A DNA stretch of 64,000 bases, taken from positions 3,095,501 through 3,159,500 of the forward strand of contig NZ_CP146609.1 of the NCBI RefSeq assembly GCF_037094465.1. The letters run 5' to 3'. Positions within the stretch are counted from its first letter, which is position 1, and each line of letters starts with the position of its first letter. Shown one piece after another: positions 19,313-28,129 of this stretch. A program made the position numbers and the translations under genes. The stretch is from Pseudodesulfovibrio sp. 5S69. GTDB lineage: Bacteria; Desulfobacterota; Desulfovibrionia; Desulfovibrionales; Desulfovibrionaceae. The notes under the pieces were generated by a model. That model was not told where the DNA came from. It saw only the letters and a program-made list of their open reading frames with translations, and searched no databases.

Positions 19313-22300
19313 TTAGCTTGCCCACTGCGCCGAAAGCTCTTCCGCCTGCCTGAGCACGGTCTGGACGGCGGAGTCCTGCATGTCGGGCGGGTAGCCATAC
19401 TTTCTCAGAATCTTCTTCACCAGCACCCGCATTCGGGCCCGAGCGCTTTCACGTTTGGACCAGTCAACGGTCACGTTCTTCTTCAAGCTATTCAGCAGCT
19501 CGTGGGCGATAACCCGGAGCGGCTCGTCCCCCATGACTTCCACGGCGCTTTCGTTCTCTGCCAGAGCGTCATAGAAGGCGATTTCTTCCTGGCTCAGCCC
19601 TTCCGCTTCACCTCGACGGCGCGCCTCCCGAATGTCCCTGGCCAGCTCAATGAGTTCCTGCAGGAGCTCTACTGTACTGACTGCGTTGGTGTGGTATCGG
19701 GCGATGGCCAACTCCAGCCGCTCAGTAAACTTCTTGGTCTGCACAACGTTGGATCTGCTACGGGACCGGATTTCGTCGTTGAGGAGCTTGCGCAAGGCAT
19801 CGAAGGCCAGGTTCTTTTTCTCCATCTGTTGGATCTCAGCCAAGAACTCGTCCGAGAGAATCGAAATATCCGGGGAGCTGATTCCGGCGGCGGCAAGGAT
19901 GTCCACGATCTCGGTGGAAACAACCGCCCGGTCCAGAATCTGCTGCACAGCAAGTTCTTTGTCGGCCGAGGACACACCCGACCCCTTCACGGATTTGGTC
20001 AGTGCCGCGCGGATGGTCTGAAAAAAGCCCACCTCGTCCCGGATGGCCCGGGCTTCGTCGCTGGCGGCGGCAAGAGCGAACGCCTTAGACAAAGCAAGCA
20101 CGGCATCCTGATAGCGTCTGTGGGCCTGTTTCTTGGCTTCCTTGGAGCTTTCCCTTTCGGCCGCAAGGCGTTGATGCTCCAGAACCCATTCCAGGGCCTC
20201 AGCCATAACCACAAGCCGTTGTTGGGGTGTGCCCCGCAGCCCGCGCTCGTAGTCGAAGCCATGAAACATAGCCTTCACGACCTCGAACTTCTCCATCATG
20301 ACGGCGATAGCTTCGCCCTCGTCTATGCCCGCCTGATTGCGGTCGGAGTCGGAGTATTGCCCTAGGGCGTTCTTTAGGTTCTGCCCAATGCCGATATAGT
20401 CGACGATCAGCCCGGCGGGCTTGTCGCGAAAAACGCGGTTTACCCTGGCGATGGCCTGCATCAGCCCATGCCCCTTCATGGGCTTGTCGATGTACATGGT
20501 GTGCATGGAGGGCGCATCGAATCCGGTCAACCACATGTCTCGAACAATGACGAGTTGGAGCTGGTCCGAGGTATCCTTGGCCCTTTTTGCCAACAAATCC
20601 CGGCGGGCCTTGTTGCCCACGTGGGGCTGCCAGTCCTGCGGGTCCGAGGCCGAGCCGGACATGACCACCTTGATCCGGCCCTGGGTGTCGTCATCGCTAT
20701 GCCAGTCCGGGCGTAGCGCCACGATCTCGTTGTACATGGCCACGCAGATGCGGCGGCTCATGCATACCACCATGGCCTTGCCGTCCATGGCGGCCACCCG
20801 ATCTTCAAAGTGCTGCACAAGGTCTTCGGCAACCATCTTCAGACGTTTCTTGGAGCCAACCAGGGCTTCCACGGTGGACCACTTCCGCTTGATCTGCTCC
20901 TGCTCGCTCAGGGCCTCGTCTTCGGTGAGCTCTTCGATCTCCGCGTCTATGCGGGGCTTTTCCTCGTCCGCCAATTCAATGCGAGCCAGGCGGCTTTCAT
21001 AGTAGAGCGGCACCGTAGCCCCGTCCTCCACGGCCCGGCTGATGTCGTAAATGTCGATGTAATGGCCGAACACCGCAGGGGTGTTCACATCGTCCTGCTC
21101 AATGGGCGTGCCGGTGAACCCGATAAACGAGGCGTTGGGCAGGGCGTCCCGCAAATACTTGGCGAAGCCGTGCGCCATTTCCCCGGTCTTTTGATTCACC
21201 CGGGCCTTGAAGCCGTACTGACTTCGGTGGGCCTCATCGGCAATGACCACAACATTGCGCCGATCGGTCAGCATGGGGTAGTCGGCCTCGCCCCGCTCCG
21301 GGAAAAACTTCTGTATGGTGGTGAACACCACCCCACCGGAAGCGCGGTTGAGCGCTTTTTGCAGGTCCTCCCGACTTTCCGCCTGTTGGGGGGTCTGCCG
21401 AATCAAGTCCCGGCACATGGAGAACGTGCCGAACAACTGGTCGTCCAGGTCATTGCGGTCGGTGATGACGACAATGGTCGGGTTCTCCAACTCGGGGCGG
21501 CGCACCAACTGCCCCGCGTAGAACGCCATGAGCAGGCTTTTCCCCGACCCCTGGGTATGCCAGATGACGCCCACCTTGCGGTCCCCTTCCGGGGACGTGG
21601 CATCGACCGTATGCCGGACAGCGTTGCGAACGGCGTGGAATTGGTGGTATCCGGCCACGATCTTGACCAGCCCACCCCCGGTGTCCCCGAACACGGTAAA
21701 ATCGTGCAGGAGGGCCAGGAAGCGTCTTTTTTCAAACACGCCGGGGATAAGCACGCTCAGTTCGGGCATCCCCTTGCCCGCGACCTCTTCCCCGTCCACC
21801 GTGCGCCAGGGCATGAACCGTTCCTGGTTTGCCGTCAGCGATCCGATGCGTGCTTGGAGACCATCCGAGGCCACTAGCACGGCATTGGCGCGAAACAATG
21901 TGGGAATCTGCTCTTTGTAGGTCTGGAGCTGGTTGTATGCGCCCTCCAGAGTTGCATTCTCCGAGGCCGGGTTCTTGAGTTCGATGACCGCAAGGGGCAG
22001 GCCGTTTACAAAAACCACCACGTCCGGACGGCGGTTGGTCTTGTTTTCAATCACGGTGAACTGGTTCACCACCAGCCAGTCGTTGTCCTCGGGGCTGTCG
22101 AAGTCGATGAGTCGGACCTTGTCGCCACGGATGGTCCCGTCCTTGGCGTAGAACTCCACGTCTACACCTTCCACCAGCATGGAGTGCAGGCGGCGGTTCT
22201 CCTCCACCAGGGACGGGAACTCCGTGGACAGGAGCGAGCGGAGGGCGTCGTCACGGGCCTCCGACGGGATGTCAGGGTTGAGCCTCGCCATAGCCTCTTC

Positions 22301-22453
22301 CAACCGGGGCAAAAGAAAGATGTCCGAGTAGGACGCACGTTCAGGGTGTGTCCCATCCGGTCCGATCTGGTTGTCGGAGGATACTGCGTACCCGAGTTCG
22401 TCAAAGGTCGAGATGAGAATGCTTTCGACCTCAGCTTCGGTGATGAAAACCAT
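19313..22453 (-). CDS. hsdR: Type I restriction enzyme R subunit
   Basis: A 1046-aa motor and nuclease subunit. The PD-(D/E)xK nuclease lies near the N-terminus (RPDVVVFVN with PD at about 143-144, AVIELKNP with ELK at 158-160). The SF2 translocase has [11 protein letters not shown] (Walker A, about 299-309), [14 protein letters not shown] (DEAH box), [10 protein letters not shown] (motif III) and [15 protein letters not shown] (motif VI). The C-terminal helical region ends in EELSAQWAS. HsdR cleaves unmodified DNA after translocation by the HsdM2S complex. It is the last gene of the leftward defence operon, 6 nt after the DUF262 gene and separated from hsdS by five other genes. Confidence 0.96.
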   Translation of the reverse strand: MVFITEAEVESILISTFDELGYAVSSDNQIGPDGTHPERASYSDIFLLPRLEEAMARLNPDIPSEARDDALRSLLSTEFPSLVEENRRLHSMLVEGVDVEFYAKDGTIRGDKVRLIDFDSPEDNDWLVVNQFTVIENKTNRRPDVVVFVNGLPLAVIELKNPASENATLEGAYNQLQTYKEQIPTLFRANAVLVASDGLQARIGSLTANQERFMPWRTVDGEEVAGKGMPELSVLIPGVFEKRRFLALLHDFTVFGDTGGGLVKIVAGYHQFHAVRNAVRHTVDATSPEGDRKVGVIWHTQGSGKSLLMAFYAGQLVRRPELENPTIVVITDRNDLDDQLFGTFSMCRDLIRQTPQQAESREDLQKALNRASGGVVFTTIQKFFPERGEADYPMLTDRRNVVVIADEAHRSQYGFKARVNQKTGEMAHGFAKYLRDALPNASFIGFTGTPIEQDDVNTPAVFGHYIDIYDISRAVEDGATVPLYYESRLARIELADEEKPRIDAEIEELTEDEALSEQEQIKRKWSTVEALVGSKKRLKMVAEDLVQHFEDRVAAMDGKAMVVCMSRRICVAMYNEIVALRPDWHSDDDTQGRIKVVMSGSASDPQDWQPHVGNKARRDLLAKRAKDTSDQLQLVIVRDMWLTGFDAPSMHTMYIDKPMKGHGLMQAIARVNRVFRDKPAGLIVDYIGIGQNLKNALGQYSDSDRNQAGIDEGEAIAVMMEKFEVVKAMFHGFDYERGLRGTPQQRLVVMAEALEWVLEHQRLAAERESSKEAKKQAHRRYQDAVLALSKAFALAAASDEARAIRDEVGFFQTIRAALTKSVKGSGVSSADKELAVQQILDRAVVSTEIVDILAAAGISSPDISILSDEFLAEIQQMEKKNLAFDALRKLLNDEIRSRSRSNVVQTKKFTERLELAIARYHTNAVSTVELLQELIELARDIREARRRGEAEGLSQEEIAFYDALAENESAVEVMGDEPLRVIAHELLNSLKKNVTVDWSKRESARARMRVLVKKILRKYGYPPDMQDSAVQTVLRQAEELSAQWAS

Positions 22454-22459
22454 GGAGAC

Positions 22460-24226
22460 CTACCTCAATGTTTCATATCCTCGCCGGATAATGTCCGCCA
22501 TGAGCACCCTTCGTTGCTGGAGAAAATCATCATATGGCATGCCTTCCCACTCGGGCGGCAGGGCGTGCAGCTCGCACATGGCCTGCCAGTCCTCAGCCGA
22601 GAATCTTTCCCGGACAACAGGAACGTATTCGGAGGGAGCATCGTCGCTGATGGAGATGTTGTCGGGCCATTCGAGCAGCGCATAATTGGCGATCTGGTTG
22701 ATCCGCTTTCTATCGTCCTCGCCCTGTCGTTCCAGCCAGGCCCGGGGAAACAGATGATGGCGCTCCAGGGCCTTTTTCTTGGTCGTCAGCGTTGGGTCTA
22801 ATAGTTCGGGCACGCGCTTGTGGGAGAAGAGAACCGGAGCGTTCAGTCTGTTCTGGGCCGCGACAAAGGCGAACAGGCCTGGGGCCCGTGCCGAAGAACT
22901 TTCCAGAGCGGATGGCAGGGTTATTCGCCAGAAGTCGTTCGTCAGCTCATTGGTTTGCATTTCTTCCAGGATGCCCAGAAATTCCTCTCCTGTTTTGGCC
23001 ACGGCTACGCGGTTCAGGTCAGCGTCCATGGCCGATTCCGGCGAGTTCGTGTACCAGCCCGTAAGGCTCGTTGCGAAAAACCACCTGCCGATGGCCTTCT
23101 GCAGCACGTGTTCCGGCACAGCATAGCGCTTCCTGCCTAGGAGGTAGAAAGCATAGGCAAACAGCAACGCGTTTTTTGAGGAGATCATTTCCCAACTACG
23201 AAACCCCGCTCCGACCAGAGCGCTCAGGTATTGATGCCAGTTGGTGAGATCCAGGACCTGGGCTTGGGCTTCCTCCAGAATTTTGAACTGCTTTTCTCTA
23301 TGTTCGGTTGAGTAGGTGTCCGTTTCCAGGTCCTTGCCCCGAAGGATTTGATACACACTTTTCAGCCTGCCGCGTCCAAATCCCAGGGCGATGCTCACGC
23401 GCAAAAGCTGATCCGGGTCGGGCTGGATGAAATGGTTGAACGATGATGCCCCCGCTCCCTGGACTGAAGGTTGACGCGAGGCCCTGCAGAAGCGTTCCAA
23501 GTCGGCCCGCCCCTTATCCCAGAACACCGACAGCAGGGTCAGGATGAAGTCGGCCTGATTCAGCGTCACGCCCTCGCTGTTGATGCGAACAAAGATGTCC
23601 GCGACCTGCTCCTCATCAACCGATGAGGCGATCTCCAGAGCCGTAAAGGGATATTTTTGGAGGTCGAACAGCCGGTCGAGGTTATGAGAGATGTGCTCTT
23701 CTTCATCCTCAGTGAGGGGTGTCTTTGCAGACAGGGCGTCAATGAAGCTGTTGACCAATTTTCGGCTTGATTGTTCCGAGGTCCACAGTGCGGAAATATT
23801 GGCTATCCACTCTGGATCCCGCCGAATGGCCGCATCCGCCACGTCAAACTTCCCGTCCCTGGGGCGAAATGCGATTTCTATGCGTCGTTCGACATAGTTG
23901 GCATCGAGGACGGTCTTGCCCCGAAACACTGCGAAGAGTGAGGTTAGGCGCTGTTGTCCGTCAACGATAAGGCGAGCTGGGACTGTGTGGGCCTTGTCGC
24001 CTACACCAATTTGTTTTGCTCCGTTAATGTTGGCATTCTCCCAGAAGAGCAGGTAGCCCACTGGAAAGCCCTTGTACATAGAATCGAACAGGTCGCGAAC
24101 CTTGGTATTCGGCCACACAAAGGGACGCTGAATATCTGGCAAACCAATGTCCCCGATCTCGATGTAATGGAGCAGGCTGGAGAGGTCGTAATCAACACGC
24201 TTGAAACAGGTTTTTAGCTCACTCAT
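22460..24226 (-). CDS. DUF262/DUF1524 (GmrSD-like) protein
   Basis: A 588-aa protein. The N-terminal DUF262 part has LPDIQRPFVWPNTKVRDLFD and ARLIVDGQQRLTSLFAVF (the DGQQR NTPase-like signature, about residue 90). The middle is helical. The C-terminal DUF1524 HNH nuclease part has KALERHHLFPRAWLER and NYALLEWPDNISISDDAPSE. This is the architecture of GmrSD type IV restriction enzymes and of related proteins such as BrxU and SspE, which recognise modified DNA or phage cues. Its start overlaps the stop of the 54-aa gene by ATGA, and it ends 6 nt before hsdR. It could add cleavage of modified phage DNA that a type I system cannot cut. Confidence 0.9.
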   Translation of the reverse strand: MSELKTCFKRVDYDLSSLLHYIEIGDIGLPDIQRPFVWPNTKVRDLFDSMYKGFPVGYLLFWENANINGAKQIGVGDKAHTVPARLIVDGQQRLTSLFAVFRGKTVLDANYVERRIEIAFRPRDGKFDVADAAIRRDPEWIANISALWTSEQSSRKLVNSFIDALSAKTPLTEDEEEHISHNLDRLFDLQKYPFTALEIASSVDEEQVADIFVRINSEGVTLNQADFILTLLSVFWDKGRADLERFCRASRQPSVQGAGASSFNHFIQPDPDQLLRVSIALGFGRGRLKSVYQILRGKDLETDTYSTEHREKQFKILEEAQAQVLDLTNWHQYLSALVGAGFRSWEMISSKNALLFAYAFYLLGRKRYAVPEHVLQKAIGRWFFATSLTGWYTNSPESAMDADLNRVAVAKTGEEFLGILEEMQTNELTNDFWRITLPSALESSSARAPGLFAFVAAQNRLNAPVLFSHKRVPELLDPTLTTKKKALERHHLFPRAWLERQGEDDRKRINQIANYALLEWPDNISISDDAPSEYVPVVRERFSAEDWQAMCELHALPPEWEGMPYDDFLQQRRVLMADIIRRGYETLR

Positions 24227-24387
24227 ATGGCAGCAATCCTATTAGACATCGTGGTTTCGAAAACGTGTCCGTGTATAAAAACCGTTACCACGGCCTGCCC
24301 CTGAATAGGGTTCCAGGCCTTAGCCCAGGTGATAAACTGCTCCATGAGCACCTGTTCCAACTCGGATTCGGACATGTAGGCCATCAT
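24223..24387 (-). CDS. 54-aa small protein of unknown function, coupled on both sides
   Basis: It reads MMAYMSESELEQVLMEQF... and ends MSNRIAAI. Its ATG overlaps the TGA of the DUF4411 gene (ATGA) and its own TGA overlaps the ATG of the DUF262 gene (ATGA). AAAGGA lies 4 nt before the start. The double coupling is strong evidence that it is translated. The first 20 residues (SESELEQVLMEQF) resemble the opening of some type I R subunits, so it may be a remnant of such a gene, or a small regulator. No family is recognised. The longer frame to 24459 is less likely. Confidence 0.6.
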   Translation of the reverse strand: MMAYMSESELEQVLMEQFITWAKAWNPIQGQAVVTVFIHGHVFETTMSNRIAAI

Positions 24388-24890
24388 GGCATCCTTTGCG
24401 TAGCCCCCAGAACGAAACGGGCGCGTTCGCGCCGAAGCATCTCGTAGGGCGACACACATTTGATTCCAAGCCCGATGCAGGCGTTGGGGATTTTGATCTT
24501 GCGCACGGAATCGGTCGGGACTTCATGCGTGACCACAATGCATTCATGCGCCAGAGCGTGGGCGACCAGCCAGTAGTCCGCCACTTGCAAAAATGTAGAG
24601 ATTGCGGCGGATGCGTAATTCTGCCCCGTGGCCCAAATGCTCACGCTGGAAAGGGCCGGAAGCACGCTGTCGTCGGGCTTGAGGAAAAATGAGCCGTTCC
24701 TATCGTTGGCCCAAACGGACAAGTCGTCATCGCCAGCCTGGAGTTCGTCAGAAACCTTGTCGATGCTCGCCACCAGACCGTCCTGATTTTTGCTGACCAG
24801 CCACTCCCAGAAGGCCGGGCAGAAATCGAATCCATAGTGAAGATTCTTAGCCTGGATGAATACGTTGGCGTCGAGAAGATACCGGCTCAC
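24384..24890 (-). CDS. DUF4411 PIN-like protein (probable RNase toxin)
   Basis: A 168-aa protein that starts with MSRYLLDANVFIQAKNLHYG, the DANVFI signature of DUF4411, a PIN-fold family related to VapC toxins. Acidic residues follow in DDDLSVWANDRN and VADYWLVAHALAHEC, and then VVTHEVPTDSVRKIKIPNAC. PIN proteins cut RNA with Mg2+ held by such Asp residues. It starts with GTG overlapping the stop of the ImmA/IrrE gene (GTGA). DUF4411 and ImmA/IrrE genes are often paired, and the pair is thought to act as a toxin-antitoxin or stress module. Confidence 0.85.
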   Translation of the reverse strand: MSRYLLDANVFIQAKNLHYGFDFCPAFWEWLVSKNQDGLVASIDKVSDELQAGDDDLSVWANDRNGSFFLKPDDSVLPALSSVSIWATGQNYASAAISTFLQVADYWLVAHALAHECIVVTHEVPTDSVRKIKIPNACIGLGIKCVSPYEMLRRERARFVLGATQRMP

Positions 24891-26035
24891 AGCTGCACCC
24901 CTACTTTTCGGGCAAGGGTATGGAAGGTCTCTGTCTTGCTCACCCCCAGCATCCGGAAGGCATCTCGGTAAAGCGTCTGCCCCTCGAGGGTACTTTCCAT
25001 AAGTGCACGCGCAAAACGAGGGCTGACTCGGGTCATGGTGGTGTTGTAGAAATTCCCGCCACCGGAAGAGCTGCGCTGCTTAAAGCCAGCCATAGCGATG
25101 CCCCAAGCCTCATTGAACCTGTCACGGTCTAGCTTGCCCGCGTCCAGAAGCCGACGCAGAACGACAAGGGAGCTTACCTTGAAAATGCGCCCAAGCCTTC
25201 GCAGGGCATCTTCCAGTGGCTCGGCCTCGTCATATTCCATCCGCAATTCGTCCAAGGGAACAAGATATTCCGCCGCAACCTTGTTGCACCATATTTCCTC
25301 TCGGCGGAGGCTGTGCCGAGGCGCTGCGCCCATGTCAGAGAGCGCGGAGGTCCCCAGCCAAAGGTGGGCCAACTCATGCGCCAGGGTGAACATCCGGGCA
25401 GCCTTGGTGTCGTTGCCGTTAATGAACACCAGGGGAGCCAGCGAGTCGGCCAGGGCGAACCCCCGGAACTCCTCTGGGTCGAGCTTGCGGCGATTGTTGC
25501 TGCCCACAACGCCACTAATCATCACCAGCACCCCGGCCGCTTCGGCCTGGAAGCTGAAAAAGCGCAAAGACTCTTCCCATCCGCGGCACCTGCGGCGCTC
25601 CTCAAGGCTGAAACTGAAGGTGTCCCGCATTGTTCTGGCCACCCTTTCCGGGGAATCGTTTATGGTCGCGCTGCCAACGAACTTCACCTTGCCACGGCGG
25701 GAGGACTGCGCGAATTCACGGTACCAGGCTTGTTTTTCCTGGCAGGCGTAGATGGTGTCCAAAAGGTTCGGGCCGGGACGCAGAACCTCACGCCCGGCTA
25801 TTGTGCGAAAGTCCGGGATGGGCAGTTGTTCCTCCGGCGGCGCAGGCAGGAACAGATATCCCAGCGGCACAAAAACAGCCTGGGCAAACTTCTCCAGCTG
25901 CCGGAGCGTGGGGCGTTCCTCACCCTGTTCCCACTCTTCGAGCTTTGGGAACCGCGCCAGCAGTTCGAACAGGTCAAGCCCTGCCCGCTTTCTTGCCCAG
26001 CGCAAAAGGTGAGGTTGTACCGCAACACGTTGCAT
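24887..26035 (-). CDS. ImmA/IrrE-family metallopeptidase with N-terminal HTH
   Basis: A 382-aa protein. Residues about 8-60 form a degenerate XRE-like HTH (LLRWARKRAGLDLFELLARF, then LEEWEQGEERPTLRQLEKFA). The zinc peptidase domain has MFTLAHELAHLWLGTSAL (HExxH-type HELAH) and EEIWCNKVAAEYLVP with a likely third ligand Glu. This family cleaves repressors or antitoxins upon a signal (ImmA in ICEBs1, IrrE in Deinococcus). It lies upstream of and overlaps the DUF4411 gene by 4 bp. It probably controls the PIN protein or a repressor of the island. Confidence 0.92.
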   Translation of the reverse strand: MQRVAVQPHLLRWARKRAGLDLFELLARFPKLEEWEQGEERPTLRQLEKFAQAVFVPLGYLFLPAPPEEQLPIPDFRTIAGREVLRPGPNLLDTIYACQEKQAWYREFAQSSRRGKVKFVGSATINDSPERVARTMRDTFSFSLEERRRCRGWEESLRFFSFQAEAAGVLVMISGVVGSNNRRKLDPEEFRGFALADSLAPLVFINGNDTKAARMFTLAHELAHLWLGTSALSDMGAAPRHSLRREEIWCNKVAAEYLVPLDELRMEYDEAEPLEDALRRLGRIFKVSSLVVLRRLLDAGKLDRDRFNEAWGIAMAGFKQRSSSGGGNFYNTTMTRVSPRFARALMESTLEGQTLYRDAFRMLGVSKTETFHTLARKVGVQL

Positions 26036-26072
26036 GACTACACGCTACCCCATTTTGTCATGGCTTTCATCA

Positions 26073-26810
26073 TTATCCATCCTCCTTCTCCTGGAGGTCA
26101 TCGACAACAGCTTCCATGCAGGCGTTTAGTGCGAGCTTGTAAGCCTCTTTATCGGTGTGAAACAACAACTGTGAAACATTGGTAGCCAGAGGAAGCTCTT
26201 GCCTATCCGGCAGGGTGAACACAGCGGTAATACCACCTTCGTCGTCCGCTTCCAGCCTGCACCCGACAAACTGATCAATCAAATCGTTTGCTTTTTGATA
26301 GCGCTCATAGGGTTCCATGCTCAAGGTTGGGTCGGGATCAATCTCCAAATATGCCTCATGCAGGAATGTAACAATGGCGTCTGCTGCCAAAAGAGCTGCT
26401 CTTCGCTGATGTAGAGACAACTTGTCGATGAAGCCGTCCTTGCCGTGGCTGAGATTGCCCGCTTTGTCCCGCAGTAAAACTATGGTTTTTGATAGCTTGT
26501 GATACTGTGAAATGAGCTTTTGAAATGCGCTATCCCTCACTTCGCTTAATTCTAGTGCCCGCACTGTCGCAGTTAGCAAATCTCCCAAGGATGGGGATTC
26601 CTTTTGGGGCTTCATCGGCATTGATGGGTCATCCACGCTTTCCAGGATCACCCTGCAGGCACACTCCACCATGGACTTGGAGGCATCAATGCAAGCATCA
26701 TTGTTGTCCTCGAATTCTCGATCTAAGGCTTCTAATGTGTGCTGAAGCATGGGCGCATCGCGCCAATGTGCACAAAAGGCACGGATGCCCGGATACCAGT
26801 CAGCGGTCAC
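26073..26810 (-). CDS. Abortive infection family protein (Abi_C domain)
   Basis: A 245-aa cytoplasmic protein. Residues about 40-155 fit the abortive-infection C-terminal domain (Abi_C): AKSMVECACRVILE-like pattern seen as SKSMVECACRVILESVDD, SPSLGDLLTATVRALEL, LRDKAGNLSHGKDG and AALLAADAIVTFLHEAYLE. The LSHGK segment is the conserved RNxxGxxHG-like block. The C-terminal 80 residues are not recognised. It starts with GTG overlapping the hsdS stop (GTGA), which couples its synthesis to the specificity subunit. A cell-suicide role on phage infection is inferred from the family. Confidence 0.8.
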   Translation of the reverse strand: MTADWYPGIRAFCAHWRDAPMLQHTLEALDREFEDNNDACIDASKSMVECACRVILESVDDPSMPMKPQKESPSLGDLLTATVRALELSEVRDSAFQKLISQYHKLSKTIVLLRDKAGNLSHGKDGFIDKLSLHQRRAALLAADAIVTFLHEAYLEIDPDPTLSMEPYERYQKANDLIDQFVGCRLEADDEGGITAVFTLPDRQELPLATNVSQLLFHTDKEAYKLALNACMEAVVDDLQEKEDG

Positions 26811-28129
26811 AGCACGTCCTCCACGGCCCGCTCCGCGCCCTTGACCCGGATTTCGCCGGACATGAGCTTGGGGAGGAGAAGATCGCGGGTTTGGGCGAGT
26901 ATCCGCGATTCCATAGTATTGGCAATTGCCTTGTTGTAAAAGTGAGAGGATAATTCTGAAAATTTTTCCAATGTTTCCGTAGACGGTTGGATGATTGGTA
27001 AAGACTCAAGGTGTCCTTTTGTAACAGCCTTCCGTGATCCTCCGGCGTCATTGCCGAGCAACCAATGCTTGGCTGACTGTTGCGCAAGCCACAGATGCAA
27101 AAACCTAGCTGGTATCCCTTTTACTGCCCTGACTATGCATACATGTTGATTGACCCTTGCTGGTAATACGCCTGGATCAACAACACATGTTCGCAATATT
27201 GAGTCACCAGTAATGTTAATTAATACATCGTCTGGTTTTACAGCTACATTCCGAAGTTGAGCCGAATCCTCATCCGAAAGCTGAACCAAGCCATCCCATT
27301 TGAAATAGAAATCATAAACATTTTGGCTGCGTATAAAATTTGTTCCTTCGGAAACGTAGACCCCTTTCCCTCCGCGCGGGGTGGCCCCACTTCCAATCTT
27401 GCTTGTTAAGGAACCAAGGGTCGTCATTCTCCACCCCTCAGGCTTACCCTCGTCGTCCAGGCGGTCTGGAAACAGATCCCATATCTCAGGGGCGAGGTAG
27501 GGGGGGCGACCTTCCATCTTGGCCTTTGTCGGACCGAAATCCACGAACCAGTCCTTGAACATGGCCCGCGCCATGGCCTCCAGCGTCTCGTTCATCCGGC
27601 GGTTGCAGTCGATCTTGTCCTCAAGAGCGCCAAGAGTACGGCCAATCCCACGTTGAACCTCAATGGGAAATCTCGGAACCTCGAAGTTCTCGATCATGCT
27701 TTTGGTAAGCGCGTTCCGAGTCGCGCCTGCACCTGCATAGGTGAGCATTAAGGATTGCATCCCCGGAGAAATGAGGAAGAACCGGAGAAATCGTGGGTCT
27801 ATCTCGTCTGGGTTTGGCCTGACTATGGCTACGTGTTGGTTGACGCGCGCAGGAAGAACAGCGGAATCGACTTGGCAGGTTCGCGCAACACTGTCACCGG
27901 TGATGTTAAGCAAAATATCTTCTGGGAGAACCTCAACGTTGCTCAGCGTCGAGGCCTGTTCTTCAGAAATGCAGACGAGGCCACCATTTGAAAATCCAGA
28001 ATTATAAATATTCTGGCTTCGGATAAGTCTATATGGTCCGGACTCAAGGTAGGAATCTTTCCCACCTCGCGGCGTAGCGCCGCTACCTATTTTGGTACAG
28101 TGATCGCCAAGGCGTAGCGGTTCAGGCAT
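26807..28129 (-). CDS. hsdS: Type I restriction-modification specificity subunit with two similar TRDs
   Basis: HsdS chooses the DNA target. TRD1 (about residues 5-150) and TRD2 (about 235-380) begin with the same [12 protein letters not shown] and share IRSQN, NITGDS and LPARVNQHV, so they are close paralogues. Each is followed by a helical spacer ([19 protein letters not shown] and, at the end, [20 protein letters not shown]). Such repeated TRDs predict a target with two near-identical half-sites in opposite orientation. The ATG at 28127-28129 overlaps the hsdM stop by 8 bp and is preferred over the TTG at 28135. The stop overlaps the GTG of the Abi_C gene. Confidence 0.95.
   Translation of the reverse strand: MPEPLRLGDHCTKIGSGATPRGGKDSYLESGPYRLIRSQNIYNSGFSNGGLVCISEEQASTLSNVEVLPEDILLNITGDSVARTCQVDSAVLPARVNQHVAIVRPNPDEIDPRFLRFFLISPGMQSLMLTYAGAGATRNALTKSMIENFEVPRFPIEVQRGIGRTLGALEDKIDCNRRMNETLEAMARAMFKDWFVDFGPTKAKMEGRPPYLAPEIWDLFPDRLDDEGKPEGWRMTTLGSLTSKIGSGATPRGGKGVYVSEGTNFIRSQNVYDFYFKWDGLVQLSDEDSAQLRNVAVKPDDVLINITGDSILRTCVVDPGVLPARVNQHVCIVRAVKGIPARFLHLWLAQQSAKHWLLGNDAGGSRKAVTKGHLESLPIIQPSTETLEKFSELSSHFYNKAIANTMESRILAQTRDLLLPKLMSGEIRVKGAERAVEDVL

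Noticed and set aside
22454..24459. The 24223-24459 frame as a 78-aa protein
   Set aside because: The first 24 codons overlap the DUF4411 gene; the ATG at 24387 has the SD and the ATGA coupling.
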